A DNA stretch of 21,404 bases. Source: Caldithrix sp. (GTDB lineage: Bacteria > KSB1 > UBA2214 > DYKH01). Below the pieces are notes generated by a model, which was not told the DNA's origin, did not search any database, and worked only from the letters and a program-made list of their open reading frames with translations. Of this stretch, positions 1 through 8,136 are shown piece by piece. Numbering within the stretch: position 1 is the stretch's first letter; every line of letters starts with the position of its first letter. The position numbers and the translations under genes were made by a program. The stretch is taken from assembly GCA_020722685.1 (NCBI GenBank), contig DYKH01000095.1, positions 1 through 21,404 of the forward strand, given 5' to 3'.

Positions 1-95
1 TATGGGGGTTATTTATGACCAGCACACTGATTAAGAAAGTTGCTCCTTAATTTTCTCTTGATGAAGCTGAACTGGTTCAACAAGGCGTTAAAGTT

Positions 96-150
96 GTAGA
101 GACGCACGGCCGTGCGTGTCTAGTAGAGACGCATAGGGGTGCGTCTCTAC
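96..150. repeat. Two adjacent REP-like inverted repeats
   Basis: Two 28-bp units lie head to tail and share one base. The second (123-150) has a perfect 10-bp stem, GTAGAGACGC against GCGTCTCTAC, with an 8-nt loop. The first (96-123) has the same outer sequence with a mismatched end and a perfect central palindrome, ACGCACGGCCGTGCGT, at 102-117. Short GTAGAGACGC hairpins like these behave as dispersed palindromic elements in many FCB genomes (recollection, not searched here). No transposase is nearby, so they would be non-autonomous. A role as a bidirectional terminator is possible, but no T-run follows. Confidence 0.6.
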
Positions 151-230
151 TCATACGTTGTAGCGAAGAGATCGTCCAATGCATCAAAGAGATGGACGGT
201 AATGGTCGATCTTGATCTTTTGACACAATA

Positions 231-261
231 AACCTGTGAGGTTTTGGAAACCTCACAGGTT
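231..261. repeat. Perfect 14-bp-stem hairpin
   Basis: AACCTGTGAGGTTT (231-244) pairs perfectly with AAACCTCACAGGTT (248-261) around the 3-nt loop TGG. It lies about 115 bp beyond the stop codon of the metallopeptidase-like gene in the direction of transcription. It could therefore end that transcript, although only a weak T-rich tail (TTTATTGTG) follows on the minus strand. The alternative is a dispersed palindromic repeat, supported by the two other repeats within 100 bp. Confidence 0.6.
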
Positions 262-376
262 CATTTCTTCAGACCCTGCCACCTCGGCCCGGCTATTCCT
301 TTCTTTTGTTCGCAATATTCTCTTCGAACGTCCCAGCTTTAATTAATCCCTCCATGACAATTCAGGTCTTGAATTT

Positions 377-2869
377 TTACTTCGTGACCACCATCTTTTT
401 CATTTCTGAAAAATCCCCAGACTGAATTTTGCAGAAATACAACCCGCTGGGAAGCTCCCGTCCGGTATCATCTTTGGCATTCCAGATAACAGCTTTATGT
501 CCGGCGGCGACTTGTTCATTTAGTAGGGTTGCTACCCATTGGCCAGCAATGTTGTGCACCGTTAATAGCACCTGCGCAGCCACAGGAAGGTCAAACTCGA
601 TCCGCGTCTCGCCGTTGAATGGATTGGGATAATTTTGATAAAGGGCAAAAGCCGCTGGAGCTTCTGCCTCTTTTGCTTCAGTTATGCCAGTGGGTGGAAT
701 CATGTTGACGCGAACTTCATAATCTCCTAATGTCTTTTTCCCACTCCAATATTGCAGGTTAAGAGCGGTGGATTCCATGAAGGTGTAGCCCACCTTGCCT
801 TGGTGCTCAATACGAAGAATGATGACACCGTTGGATACGCCATACGTATGCTGAATGACCCCTGTCTTGCTAAAAGGACAGCGGCCCAAAAGCACCTGAC
901 CGTTGACATCGGTTCGCAGCTCCAAATCGGGAATGTTATCAAAATGCTTGCCGTACCACTCATTGGCTTTGCCCGTCGCTTGATAGACCATAACGCCGGC
1001 ATTAGCGAGGGTTTTCCCGCTTTCGTCTTTCACAGTCAATCGGTTTTGTGCCGGCAGGTCTTGCATGAAAACCCCGATGTTACCCGGAGCGTTATAGTTG
1101 CCCAGTCTTGCCCGATAGCCGGCAATGAGATTGAGCGCTGCGGCGCTGTAGCGATCGACATAAGTGTAGGTGCTGTTCATCAAGCCTTGAATAGGGGTAT
1201 GATAGACCGCACCTCCGCCAAGAAAGGGCATGTAAGGCGTGCCGACAATCAACTGCTCCTTCTCACGGATCGCCACGGTGCTGCCGCTGCCGTCATCGTG
1301 CACGTTAAAGCCATAGAGGTCGATCAGATAGCGCGCATGGCCCAATTCATGCATCAAGGAGCCTTCGTAGTAGAAGGGATTGTTATCAGAGACAGTGGTA
1401 TGATTGGCGTAGAAACCGCTCGTTACTCCCTCCGCGGTAAAGCCCCACTGCAAATCCACGGTGCGATCCTTTAGATTGGGCATATTGGTAGGATAGCCAC
1501 CGCCGGCCAACGGCAAGGCGTTATCCGGCACCACCACAATCTCATCGATGCGAATGCGATCTAAAACGCCATTGGGAGACTCGGGGTAAACGGCGAGGGC
1601 GAACATCTGATTCCAGCGGCTCACTTGCCGCTGCGCCCAATCTTCCCAACAGTTGGAATGCACGTTGAGCTCGCGCTGGTGCTGGTGAAAATAGTCATAC
1701 AAGCTCTGCTCTACGTAAAAGCCGACGCTAATTGCATCCGTGAAAACGCTTAGAGAATTGTTCTTTTCTTCTTCTTCCGGCACGGTGTTTCCTACGTCAA
1801 TGGCAAAGCCCAAAACATGCCGGTCGAAAGTCCAGCTCCAAGGATAAAGGACGGCCACCTCCGATCCTGCTGGCAGGTTCACGGTACCGGAGTCAATGAC
1901 GACGCCATCCAGGTACCATTTATAAGGCACCGCCGGTAGACTGGCGGGCATCCAGTTTTTCACTTGTGCTTGCCAAAGGATGCTCTCCCCCACTTTGGGC
2001 CAACCACTGGTTTGGCTCACCTCATCTCCCCAAACGTAATCGATCTTGGGTAGACGGGCGATATAACCGATGGTCAAATCGTCACCCAGATTCACAACCG
2101 GCGCTTCATTGACCTCTTCCGAATGAGAGCTCCAAACACCTTGATCCGAAATCGCGAAAGCAATGTAGCCGTATTTGGCTGTTGCTTCAGCGGTGGAATC
2201 TACAAAATGGTCACTGGAGAGGTTTTCCGCGATACGGGTATACAGCATTCGCGCCTTGCCATTTTGCAGCGTGTCAGAGAGGTCACGTCGGTAGACCGTG
2301 TAGGCGAAGCCGACTTCCTGTTTCCAAGTGATGAGACGTTGGCCATTTTCTGCAGACGCCAGAGCCAAATTTTGCGGAGGATCTGGAATTGTCGCGGGAG
2401 CAAGCTTGAGCATAGCGGGAAATTTATACCAAGGAATGCTGGTGATGACCTCGGTAAGCTCGCCCTGTTGTTTGGTTTCGTTGCAGGTAAAACGAACGGA
2501 TACCGTATCCCCAACCTTGATAGCCGGCACGGCAAAGTTGCCCAGCTCGACGCCAAAGGTTCCTTTGCCGTCGATGTTGGGATCAGAACTGGAACTCCAT
2601 CGCGGGGCGTTTTCTAACAGAGTTCTGCTTTCATCATGATTGAGAAAAACCATAAAGGCACCAGTGGGTGCCGTATGCCTGCAGGCGTTGCCATCCGCGT
2701 GGTAAACAAAGTTCTGGTAGTAAACATAATCCCGGCTCTGAGCTTTAGCCAGGGAATTCGACATAAGCAAAGCGATGAGCGCGACCCAGCTAATGCTATC
2801 CGATCCGACGTTCATGCGCGTGCAGAGTAGCTTTAGCCAGCGACGAACCCGTGAACAGCAACGCATCAT
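377..2869 (-). CDS. Secreted HExxH metallopeptidase-like protein, T9SS-sorted
   Basis: This 830-residue protein has a long N-terminal signal region ending near SNSLAKAQ. It continues with a fibronectin-III-like domain (about 160-260) and a CARDB-like Ig domain (about 265-380) ending in NTVPEEEEKNNSLSV. A central region carries HELGHARYLID: His507, Glu508 and His511 form HExxH, with Asp517 where metzincins have the third His. The C-terminal 80 residues (QNYPNPFN to MKKMVVTK) form a T9SS type A sorting domain, so it is probably an extracellular or surface zinc protease. An internal carboxypeptidase-like fold near 640-735 (VKDESGKTLANAGVMV) is also likely. I chose the ATG at 2869 because AAGGAG lies 6 nt upstream; a GTG two codons earlier would have no spacing. 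Its 381-bp upstream gap suggests its own promoter. Catalytic activity is inferred only from the motif. Confidence 0.8.
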   Translation of the reverse strand: MMRCCSRVRRWLKLLCTRMNVGSDSISWVALIALLMSNSLAKAQSRDYVYYQNFVYHADGNACRHTAPTGAFMVFLNHDESRTLLENAPRWSSSSDPNIDGKGTFGVELGNFAVPAIKVGDTVSVRFTCNETKQQGELTEVITSIPWYKFPAMLKLAPATIPDPPQNLALASAENGQRLITWKQEVGFAYTVYRRDLSDTLQNGKARMLYTRIAENLSSDHFVDSTAEATAKYGYIAFAISDQGVWSSHSEEVNEAPVVNLGDDLTIGYIARLPKIDYVWGDEVSQTSGWPKVGESILWQAQVKNWMPASLPAVPYKWYLDGVVIDSGTVNLPAGSEVAVLYPWSWTFDRHVLGFAIDVGNTVPEEEEKNNSLSVFTDAISVGFYVEQSLYDYFHQHQRELNVHSNCWEDWAQRQVSRWNQMFALAVYPESPNGVLDRIRIDEIVVVPDNALPLAGGGYPTNMPNLKDRTVDLQWGFTAEGVTSGFYANHTTVSDNNPFYYEGSLMHELGHARYLIDLYGFNVHDDGSGSTVAIREKEQLIVGTPYMPFLGGGAVYHTPIQGLMNSTYTYVDRYSAAALNLIAGYRARLGNYNAPGNIGVFMQDLPAQNRLTVKDESGKTLANAGVMVYQATGKANEWYGKHFDNIPDLELRTDVNGQVLLGRCPFSKTGVIQHTYGVSNGVIILRIEHQGKVGYTFMESTALNLQYWSGKKTLGDYEVRVNMIPPTGITEAKEAEAPAAFALYQNYPNPFNGETRIEFDLPVAAQVLLTVHNIAGQWVATLLNEQVAAGHKAVIWNAKDDTGRELPSGLYFCKIQSGDFSEMKKMVVTK

Positions 2870-3250
2870 TTCCACTCCTTCCTGTTAGGTAAAACCAAAT
2901 TCGTACAGTCATAAAAACAAAACCAAGAGAAGACCTTGCGCGTCAGTTCTTGGTTCTGCGAAACGAAATCAACAAAGCTCTTTTGTCAGTATCATTGAGT
3001 AAAAGATGACTTCAATTACTACAGCTTGGTAGTTTTATTCTCAACCAGCTTATCGGCGTCTGGAGACGCCTCCTACGTCGTGCCTTCGTAACTTCTCCAA
3101 ACGACCGTTCAATTAGAAACAGTAGTTTGGCAAAATGTTGAATTCAAGCCGTAGGAGGCGTCTCCAGACGCCGATCAGGAATATATATTGTGGTCGAACT
3201 GGGAGAGTTCTCCTACATATTGTGTTAAGAATGAATTTGCCAAACTATAG
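2870..3250. other. Intergenic region with REPIN-like element
   Basis: No gene is seen. The part nearest 2870 holds the ribosome-binding site (AAGGAG) and presumably the promoter of the metallopeptidase-like gene, but no confident -35/-10 pair could be picked. The middle holds a 26-bp perfect inverted repeat (3052-3077 and 3150-3175). A second, 12-bp inverted repeat (3123-3134 and 3236-3247) interlocks with it. Confidence 0.6.
3052..3175. repeat. REPIN-like paired inverted repeat, 26-bp perfect arms
   Basis: The arm at 3052-3077 is the exact reverse complement of 3150-3175 over 26 bp, with 72 bp between. Each arm contains its own small hairpin, GGCGTC-TGGA-GACGCC, at 3056-3071 and mirrored at 3156-3171. 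Two inverted REP sequences around a short spacer is the architecture of REPINs, which are moved in trans by RAYT transposases. No RAYT gene lies in this window. The element separates the PorV/PorQ-like gene from the metallopeptidase-like gene and could form a long cruciform or stabilise the upstream mRNA end. Confidence 0.65.
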
Positions 3251-4171
3251 TTAGAAAGACATTCCAACACCTACGCGATGGGCGACGCCCAGCAAGCTAA
3301 AGTCACTATAGGCATAATCAAATCGAACATCGAAACCGCTAAGACTCAATAGCAGACCGCCGCCAAATGAATATTTGGCCACCTCGTGGTTCAATCGATA
3401 TCCCGCGCGGAGAAATAGCAGGTTCTGGAAATTCCATTCCGCTCCCGTCTGACCTAACGGAGCGCCGTCATTGGGTTTGACTGCGGAGAAGCTAAAAAGC
3501 ATTTTGCTGCTCTGTGCGTCAATCAGGTTCATCCCAAGTCCAAAAGTAAAATTGGTCGGCAGCGGGTAAGACTCGTTCACATATTTAACTTCGGAGCCAA
3601 AGTTGGCGATCTTCATGCCAAAGCGGAAGCCACGATAATCCGTCAGGTACAATACGGCAATGTCAGCAGCGACGGCGTTGGCAGAAAATCCGGCATAGAG
3701 CGACATTCTGATATAATTGAGCGTTCCGCCGATGCTCACCCGGTCGGTCAAAAAGCGCGAGTAGCTGAGGCCGACGCGGTAGTTACCCGAGTAAAAAGTT
3801 TCGCCGGTGCCGTCCGGCTGCAGTGGCGTGCGCACTTTCATTTCGTCCGTGTACAGTGCAGTGGTCGAAACGGCAAAAGTGCCCAATCGCCCAAAGGTGT
3901 GCGCTACTGCGGCGAAATCGTGGTTGATGCCGGCAAACCATTTCGTATGGCCAAAGGCGACGTCCGACGCCTTGATCCAGGCCAATGCGGCCGGATTATA
4001 CACCGTTGCTTCGGATCCCTCCACGACTGCTATATAAGCATCCCCCATTCCGGCTGCTCGAGGACTGACGCCAATTTTTAAGAACTGAGCATCTGTGCTG
4101 CCCGGCCTTTCATACTGCGCATGCAACAAGGTAGGAGCACATATCAGCAACCAGATGAGTCTTCTTAGCAT
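3251..4171 (-). CDS. PorV/PorQ-family outer-membrane protein
   Basis: This 306-residue protein has a signal peptide (MLRRLIWLLICAPTLLHAQ). It then carries the hallmark N-terminus of the PorV/PorQ family: FLKIGVSPRAAGMGDA followed by a YNPAALAWI-type segment. The rest is glycine- and aromatic-rich beta structure ending in VGVGMSF, as expected of an outer-membrane barrel. PorV of Porphyromonas binds T9SS cargo at the secretion pore; many FCB genomes carry additional members of unknown role. I chose the ATG at 4171 because CGGAG lies about 8 nt upstream and the signal peptide follows at once. An upstream in-frame start at 4291 would add a cysteine-rich non-signal leader. It is flanked by T9SS-sorted proteins, which fits a role in their export or surface attachment (inference). 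Confidence 0.85.
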   Translation of the reverse strand: MLRRLIWLLICAPTLLHAQYERPGSTDAQFLKIGVSPRAAGMGDAYIAVVEGSEATVYNPAALAWIKASDVAFGHTKWFAGINHDFAAVAHTFGRLGTFAVSTTALYTDEMKVRTPLQPDGTGETFYSGNYRVGLSYSRFLTDRVSIGGTLNYIRMSLYAGFSANAVAADIAVLYLTDYRGFRFGMKIANFGSEVKYVNESYPLPTNFTFGLGMNLIDAQSSKMLFSFSAVKPNDGAPLGQTGAEWNFQNLLFLRAGYRLNHEVAKYSFGGGLLLSLSGFDVRFDYAYSDFSLLGVAHRVGVGMSF

Positions 4172-4305
4172 GATGCAACTCCGTTTGTATTTCAAACTTA
4201 CTTCGCAACGCGATTCTGTTTTCATTTGACAGCGCGGCAATTTGGCGCAATCCGCAGGGCGGACTTGGCAGCCAAAGCTATCTACCGCCAATTGACGCTA
4301 ATAGA

Positions 4306-4334
4306 CGCGAATGTCAAATTAGCGGACATTCGCG
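4306..4334. repeat. 10-bp-stem intergenic hairpin
   Basis: CGCGAATGTC (4306-4315) pairs perfectly with GACATTCGCG (4325-4334) around a 9-nt loop. The motif AATTAGCG occurs inside and beside it. It lies in the 204-bp gap between the third secreted paralog and the PorV/PorQ-like gene. There is no T-run on the minus-strand 3' side, so it is not a standard intrinsic terminator. It may be a dispersed palindrome or an mRNA processing or stability element. Confidence 0.5.
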
Positions 4335-4375
4335 CGAATTAGCGGTTCAAAAAAACCCCGCATGTAGGACGCCCC

Positions 4376-6151
4376 CTACTTTATAATGACAAACTTTCCC
4401 ACTTGCACTTTTCCACTGCGAGTGTCTTCTGCAGTAAACAAGTAAATTCCGCTGGCAATAGCTTGGCCAATGGCCGAAGTGAGATTCCAGTCTTCATACC
4501 CTCTATCCGTGTCGCTGTGATAAATGGTGTTCACCAAATCGCCCGCCAAAGTATAAATCTTGATTTCGCATTCGCTCGGTAGATTGATGAACTGGATATG
4601 CCGGTCTTGCTCCATCCAGCGCGTTCTGCTGCCCTGGGGCTTTTCCCACGGTGGATTGTAGGAATTATAGGCGATATCGCCGCGATACGGGTTGGGCACG
4701 ACGGCTACTTCGCCCACCGTCTCCGGCGGAGACGTGCCGGGAACCACCTTCTGGGCATTTGCGGTCATGCTGGTTTCCTGCGAAGGAAAATTGGCAACCG
4801 GATCAGGCTTGGAGTAAGCGGTCAAGGTGTAGTAGTATTCTACATTATTCAGCAATCCGGTATCGCGATACTCATATTGCAAACCGGTATTGAAGCCCAG
4901 ATCATTATCCGCTAGGTCATATTCCCCTAAAAGCGTCCAGGGGCCGTTGATGCTTTTGGTGCTCTTGTAAAGGCGATATCCTTCAAACGGCTGCGTTGAG
5001 CCGTCGCCGCGGTAGGGGTCTTGGTATAATTCCGGATTATGCGCGGCATCGAGGGGATGCCATTCTAATTGCACTTCATGATTATAGGTAGTCATTCGAA
5101 GCCCTGGTCTTGGCGGCGGAGAAGGAACTCGGAAATCTTTGCTTTGCAGAAAATCTAAATACTCGGCATTGTTCAGCAATCCTTGGAGGCCGTAGCCGAG
5201 CACCTCCGCCATAACGACCTTTAGAGTGTCTCCTACGTCCAGTTGCTGGATAGGCCCAAAAGAAAGCATGATATGTCCGCGGGCTGGATCCAAGCGGTCG
5301 ATCATGATGAGGCCTCGGGTCATTTCCCGATACCAATCTGTGTCTCGATGCGGAAGATTCTCGTGCTCGTAGTACTTGAAGGTCCATTTGAAGGTGCTGT
5401 CCAGCGGGCTCATGACCTTATAACCGATGGGACTGATGGCATTGCCGTCATTATGACCGGGTTCATCTTCCGCCACCGCCATGTGGTGGCGCGGGAAATA
5501 GAGCGTGTGCTCATCGATAAAATTATCCGAGGCATTGATGGTGCCGATCTCGCTGTGCATCCAAAAGGCGACATAGACATTTTTCAAGGCAATCTTTTTC
5601 GGAGTGATGTAATACTTGAAAAGGATGAATTCGTCCAAGGGCGGCGAGCTCCAGGCATAGCTGGTTTGGACGACATCCAGATATAAGGGAGTATGACCTT
5701 CAATGTTCAGCAAATTATAATCGCTGTACCTACAAATAAAGTCTTGATCGGAAACGGCTACATAATTCGGCCAGTAGGGGATGTCAACTGTGTCCCCCTT
5801 TGACGCAACCCAAATGGTATCATCCGCTGCAGCGGTGGGATAAAACTCATGCATGCCAGGATCAAAATGCTTTTTGGAAACGGAAACGAGCGTATCTCCT
5901 GTCGGCGTAATCGCGCCGATCCATATTCCGCCCTGATACAGATGCTCCTCGCTGCTGCTGGGCGGGAATTCGGTGTTGATTAAGCCGGGATAATCCGTGA
6001 GAGCTTGATCCAACGTGCCTTGGTTGGTAATGATCTGACGTATCTTACCGACGTTGTGTAGCTTCCAATCCAAATTGGCCAACTGGGCAAAAAGGGTACT
6101 GGCCCCTGCCAGAAAAAGAACTCCAATAATTTTACTCGGCCTTGGCTGCAT
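4376..6151 (-). CDS. Secreted FN3/T9SS-sorted protein, tandem paralog 3
   Basis: This 591-residue protein is the last of three consecutive paralogs in transcription order. A signal peptide (to STLFAQ) leads into the family signature LDWKLHNVGKIRQ, then EFPPSSSEEH, GGIWIGA, EFYPTAA, SDQDFICRYSDYN and VVQTSYAWSSPPLDEF. A fibronectin-III-like domain spans about 345-460 (EGYRLYKSTKS to YYYTLTAYSKPD). The C-terminus begins at VVPNPYRGD and ends in KVQVGKFVIIK, a FlgD-like or T9SS type A sorting fold. No catalytic motif was recognised. The ATG at 6151 has AAGG about 11 nt upstream. It starts 35 bp after the preceding paralog, so the two are probably co-transcribed. The likely role is surface binding or structural (inference); function is unknown. 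Confidence 0.8.
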   Translation of the reverse strand: MQPRPSKIIGVLFLAGASTLFAQLANLDWKLHNVGKIRQIITNQGTLDQALTDYPGLINTEFPPSSSEEHLYQGGIWIGAITPTGDTLVSVSKKHFDPGMHEFYPTAAADDTIWVASKGDTVDIPYWPNYVAVSDQDFICRYSDYNLLNIEGHTPLYLDVVQTSYAWSSPPLDEFILFKYYITPKKIALKNVYVAFWMHSEIGTINASDNFIDEHTLYFPRHHMAVAEDEPGHNDGNAISPIGYKVMSPLDSTFKWTFKYYEHENLPHRDTDWYREMTRGLIMIDRLDPARGHIMLSFGPIQQLDVGDTLKVVMAEVLGYGLQGLLNNAEYLDFLQSKDFRVPSPPPRPGLRMTTYNHEVQLEWHPLDAAHNPELYQDPYRGDGSTQPFEGYRLYKSTKSINGPWTLLGEYDLADNDLGFNTGLQYEYRDTGLLNNVEYYYTLTAYSKPDPVANFPSQETSMTANAQKVVPGTSPPETVGEVAVVPNPYRGDIAYNSYNPPWEKPQGSRTRWMEQDRHIQFINLPSECEIKIYTLAGDLVNTIYHSDTDRGYEDWNLTSAIGQAIASGIYLFTAEDTRSGKVQVGKFVIIK

Positions 6152-6186
6152 GCAATGTGATCCTTGAGAATGATGAATCCTATCGG

Positions 6187-8007
6187 CTACTTGACGACGA
6201 CGAATTTACCTACCTGAACATTTCCGTTTTGTAAATCTTCCACAGTGAAAAGATAGATGCCGCTGGAAATAGCCTGTCCCACAGTCGAAGTCAGATTCCA
6301 GTTTTCGTAGCCCAGCGCCGGATCGTTATGAAGAATGGTGCTTACCAATTCGCCGGCCAAGGTATAGACCTTGATTTCGCACCAAGCCGGCAAATTGATG
6401 AATTGCAGATTGCGATCCTGTTCCATCCAGCGATCTCGAGTGCCGCCCGGCTTTTCCCAAGGGGGATTGTAGGTGTGATAGGCAATATCGCCGCGATATG
6501 GATTCGGTACAACTGCAACTTCTCCCACTGTAGCCGGCGGAGGCGTTCCAGGTACTGCTTTTTTCGCGTTAGCGGTTTTGCTCGACTCCTGCGAAGGGAA
6601 GTTGATCACCCGATCCGGCTTGGAAAAAGCGGTTACGGTATAATAGTAGTCAAAGTTATTCAACAGACCGACGTCGGCATATTCATATTCCAATCCCGCA
6701 TTGTTACTGAATTCATTGTCTGGTACGTCGAACTCGGCCAACAACGTCCACGGCCCGCTGGCGCTCTGTGTGCTTTTGTAAACCCGGTAGCCTTCAAACG
6801 GCTGTGCGATACTGTCCGCCCGACTGGCGTCTTGGTAAGTCTCGGGATCCACGTCGCCGGGCAGCGCATTCCACCTCAGCACGACTTTGTGATTTTGCAT
6901 CTCGATACGTAGCGGAGGCATGGGCGGAGGCGAAGGCACCTTGAAACCTCTGTCCACCAGCCAATCCAGCCGGTCGGCGTTACTCAGCACGCCGTCCAGG
7001 CCCTCCCCTAAAATTTCCCCAACGGCAAAGCTTAGAGTGTCGCCGAGATGGATGCTTAAAGGCCCAAAAGAAATGATGAACTGAGAACCAATCGCTTCCT
7101 GCTGATTCTCCATAATCGTTCCGGCCGCCATTTGCGCATAGCGTTCCCCATCACGGCTGGGAGGTGCACCCATCCCTTGTCCCGGGTACCAATTGAAGGT
7201 CCATTTCAGCGAGCTTTTTTCAACGCCTTTTGGCGGATAAACTTTGATCCCGATGGGACTGAAGGCCATTCCATCTTCATACCCGGGATAATCCTCGGAC
7301 ACGCCCAAGGTCATCTCGGGATAATAGAGGGAGATGTCATCCAGGGCAAAACCCCATCCCCTGCCGCGATAGCCCACATTTCCGTCCAGCCAATAGGCGA
7401 TATAAACACCTTGGAGATCGAATCGTTTCGGAATGACGTGGAAATTATAGACGATCATTTCGTCTAAAGGTGTTGAGCTCCAGGCATAGCTGGTCTGTAT
7501 GACATCCACAAAGAGCGGTCGGTGGGTGATGATCGTGGTGATGTTATCATCTCCATAGCGACAGACCAGATCTTGATCCGATACGGCGGCATAGCCCGGC
7601 CAATAGGGTATCTCTGCGGTCATTCCCTTATTCACAACCCAAACGGTATCCCACCTTGCGGCGGTGGGATAGAATTCGAACCAGGAATTCCAACTGGTCG
7701 TGCAGGAAACAAGGGTATCGCCGCCGACAATGGAGCCAATCCAAATGCCGCCTTCGCCAACGTGTTCTTCATGGCTGTTGGGCGGAAATTCACAGTAAAT
7801 GAGGCCGGGATAGTTCGACACCGCCTGCCACAGCGTGCCCAAGTTGGTGACCAATTGGCGAACTTTGCCGACGTTGTGCAGCTTCCAATCGATGGCGGCT
7901 TGCTGGGCACCCAATTTTGACGTAATCGCTAAAGCGACTGCCAAGAACCGCAAGCTTTTGAAGAACCGCGTTCTCACTTTCCTGAATTTCTTGACCCTCA
8001 ATTCCAC
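6187..8007 (-). CDS. Secreted FN3/T9SS-sorted protein, tandem paralog 2
   Basis: This 606-residue protein is homologous along its full length to both neighbours. It has LDWKLHNVG-type signature IDWKLHNVGKVRQ after a basic signal peptide (to SKLGAQ). Further shared segments are EFPPNSHEEH, GGIWIGS, EFYPTAA, SDQDLVCRYGDDN and VIQTSYAWSSTPLDEM. An FN3-like domain and the VVPNPYRGD-to-VQVGKFVVVK C-terminal domain follow. It lacks the first Asn-rich stretch of the others and has CTTSWNSWFEFYPT in its place. The start is read as GTG at 8007, because AAAGG lies about 5 nt upstream and no ATG occurs before the signal peptide. Only 35 bp separate it from the next paralog. It is probably exported by T9SS; its ligand is unknown. 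Confidence 0.8.
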   Translation of the reverse strand: MELRVKKFRKVRTRFFKSLRFLAVALAITSKLGAQQAAIDWKLHNVGKVRQLVTNLGTLWQAVSNYPGLIYCEFPPNSHEEHVGEGGIWIGSIVGGDTLVSCTTSWNSWFEFYPTAARWDTVWVVNKGMTAEIPYWPGYAAVSDQDLVCRYGDDNITTIITHRPLFVDVIQTSYAWSSTPLDEMIVYNFHVIPKRFDLQGVYIAYWLDGNVGYRGRGWGFALDDISLYYPEMTLGVSEDYPGYEDGMAFSPIGIKVYPPKGVEKSSLKWTFNWYPGQGMGAPPSRDGERYAQMAAGTIMENQQEAIGSQFIISFGPLSIHLGDTLSFAVGEILGEGLDGVLSNADRLDWLVDRGFKVPSPPPMPPLRIEMQNHKVVLRWNALPGDVDPETYQDASRADSIAQPFEGYRVYKSTQSASGPWTLLAEFDVPDNEFSNNAGLEYEYADVGLLNNFDYYYTVTAFSKPDRVINFPSQESSKTANAKKAVPGTPPPATVGEVAVVPNPYRGDIAYHTYNPPWEKPGGTRDRWMEQDRNLQFINLPAWCEIKVYTLAGELVSTILHNDPALGYENWNLTSTVGQAISSGIYLFTVEDLQNGNVQVGKFVVVK

Positions 8008-8035
8008 TTAGCCTTTGTTGTAAAAATCAACTTGT

Positions 8036-8131
8036 AAGCGTTCCGGAGGTTGGGTAATACAACGTTCTCCTTCGATAATTCGTTGTGAAATCGTTGAGGT
8101 TGCATGACGATAACGAACCTGCGGAACGCTT
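8036..8131. repeat. 16-bp inverted repeat between paralogs
   Basis: The arm at 8036-8051 (AAGCGTTCCGGAGGTT) matches the reverse complement of 8116-8131 at 15 of 16 positions, with 64 bp between. It fills the 129-bp gap between paralogs 1 and 2. The loop holds AAGGAG and an ACGAATTATCG segment on the minus strand. It could act as an mRNA processing hairpin that sets the relative level of the paralogs, or be another dispersed palindrome. There is no T-run. Confidence 0.5.
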
Positions 8132-8136
8132 GGAAG

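Larger units (their letters stand above)
1..376. other. Intergenic left flank with palindromic repeats, no gene
   Basis: No convincing gene is seen in this stretch. It holds two adjacent 28-bp inverted-repeat units (96-123 and 123-150) and a 14-bp-stem hairpin (231-261), listed separately. A short plus-strand frame at 51-216 reads protein-like in places (for example SLDEAELVQQGVKVVE). It lacks a start codon, runs through the repeat units and follows an in-frame stop at 47-49, so at best it is a decayed remnant interrupted by the repeats. The minus-strand gene that begins at 2869 ends at 377. Confidence 0.6.

Noticed and set aside
51..216. Protein-like plus-strand frame through the left repeats
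   Set aside because: It has no start codon, follows an in-frame stop and contains repeat DNA, so it is kept only as a possible remnant.
752..1474. 240-codon plus-strand frame opposite the metallopeptidase-like gene
   Set aside because: The minus-strand frame has a signal peptide, HExxH and a T9SS sorting domain; this one shows no family features or ribosome site.
4172..4291. In-frame upstream start for the PorV/PorQ-like protein
   Set aside because: It would bury the signal peptide behind 40 Cys-rich residues, whereas the ATG at 4171 has its own ribosome-binding site.
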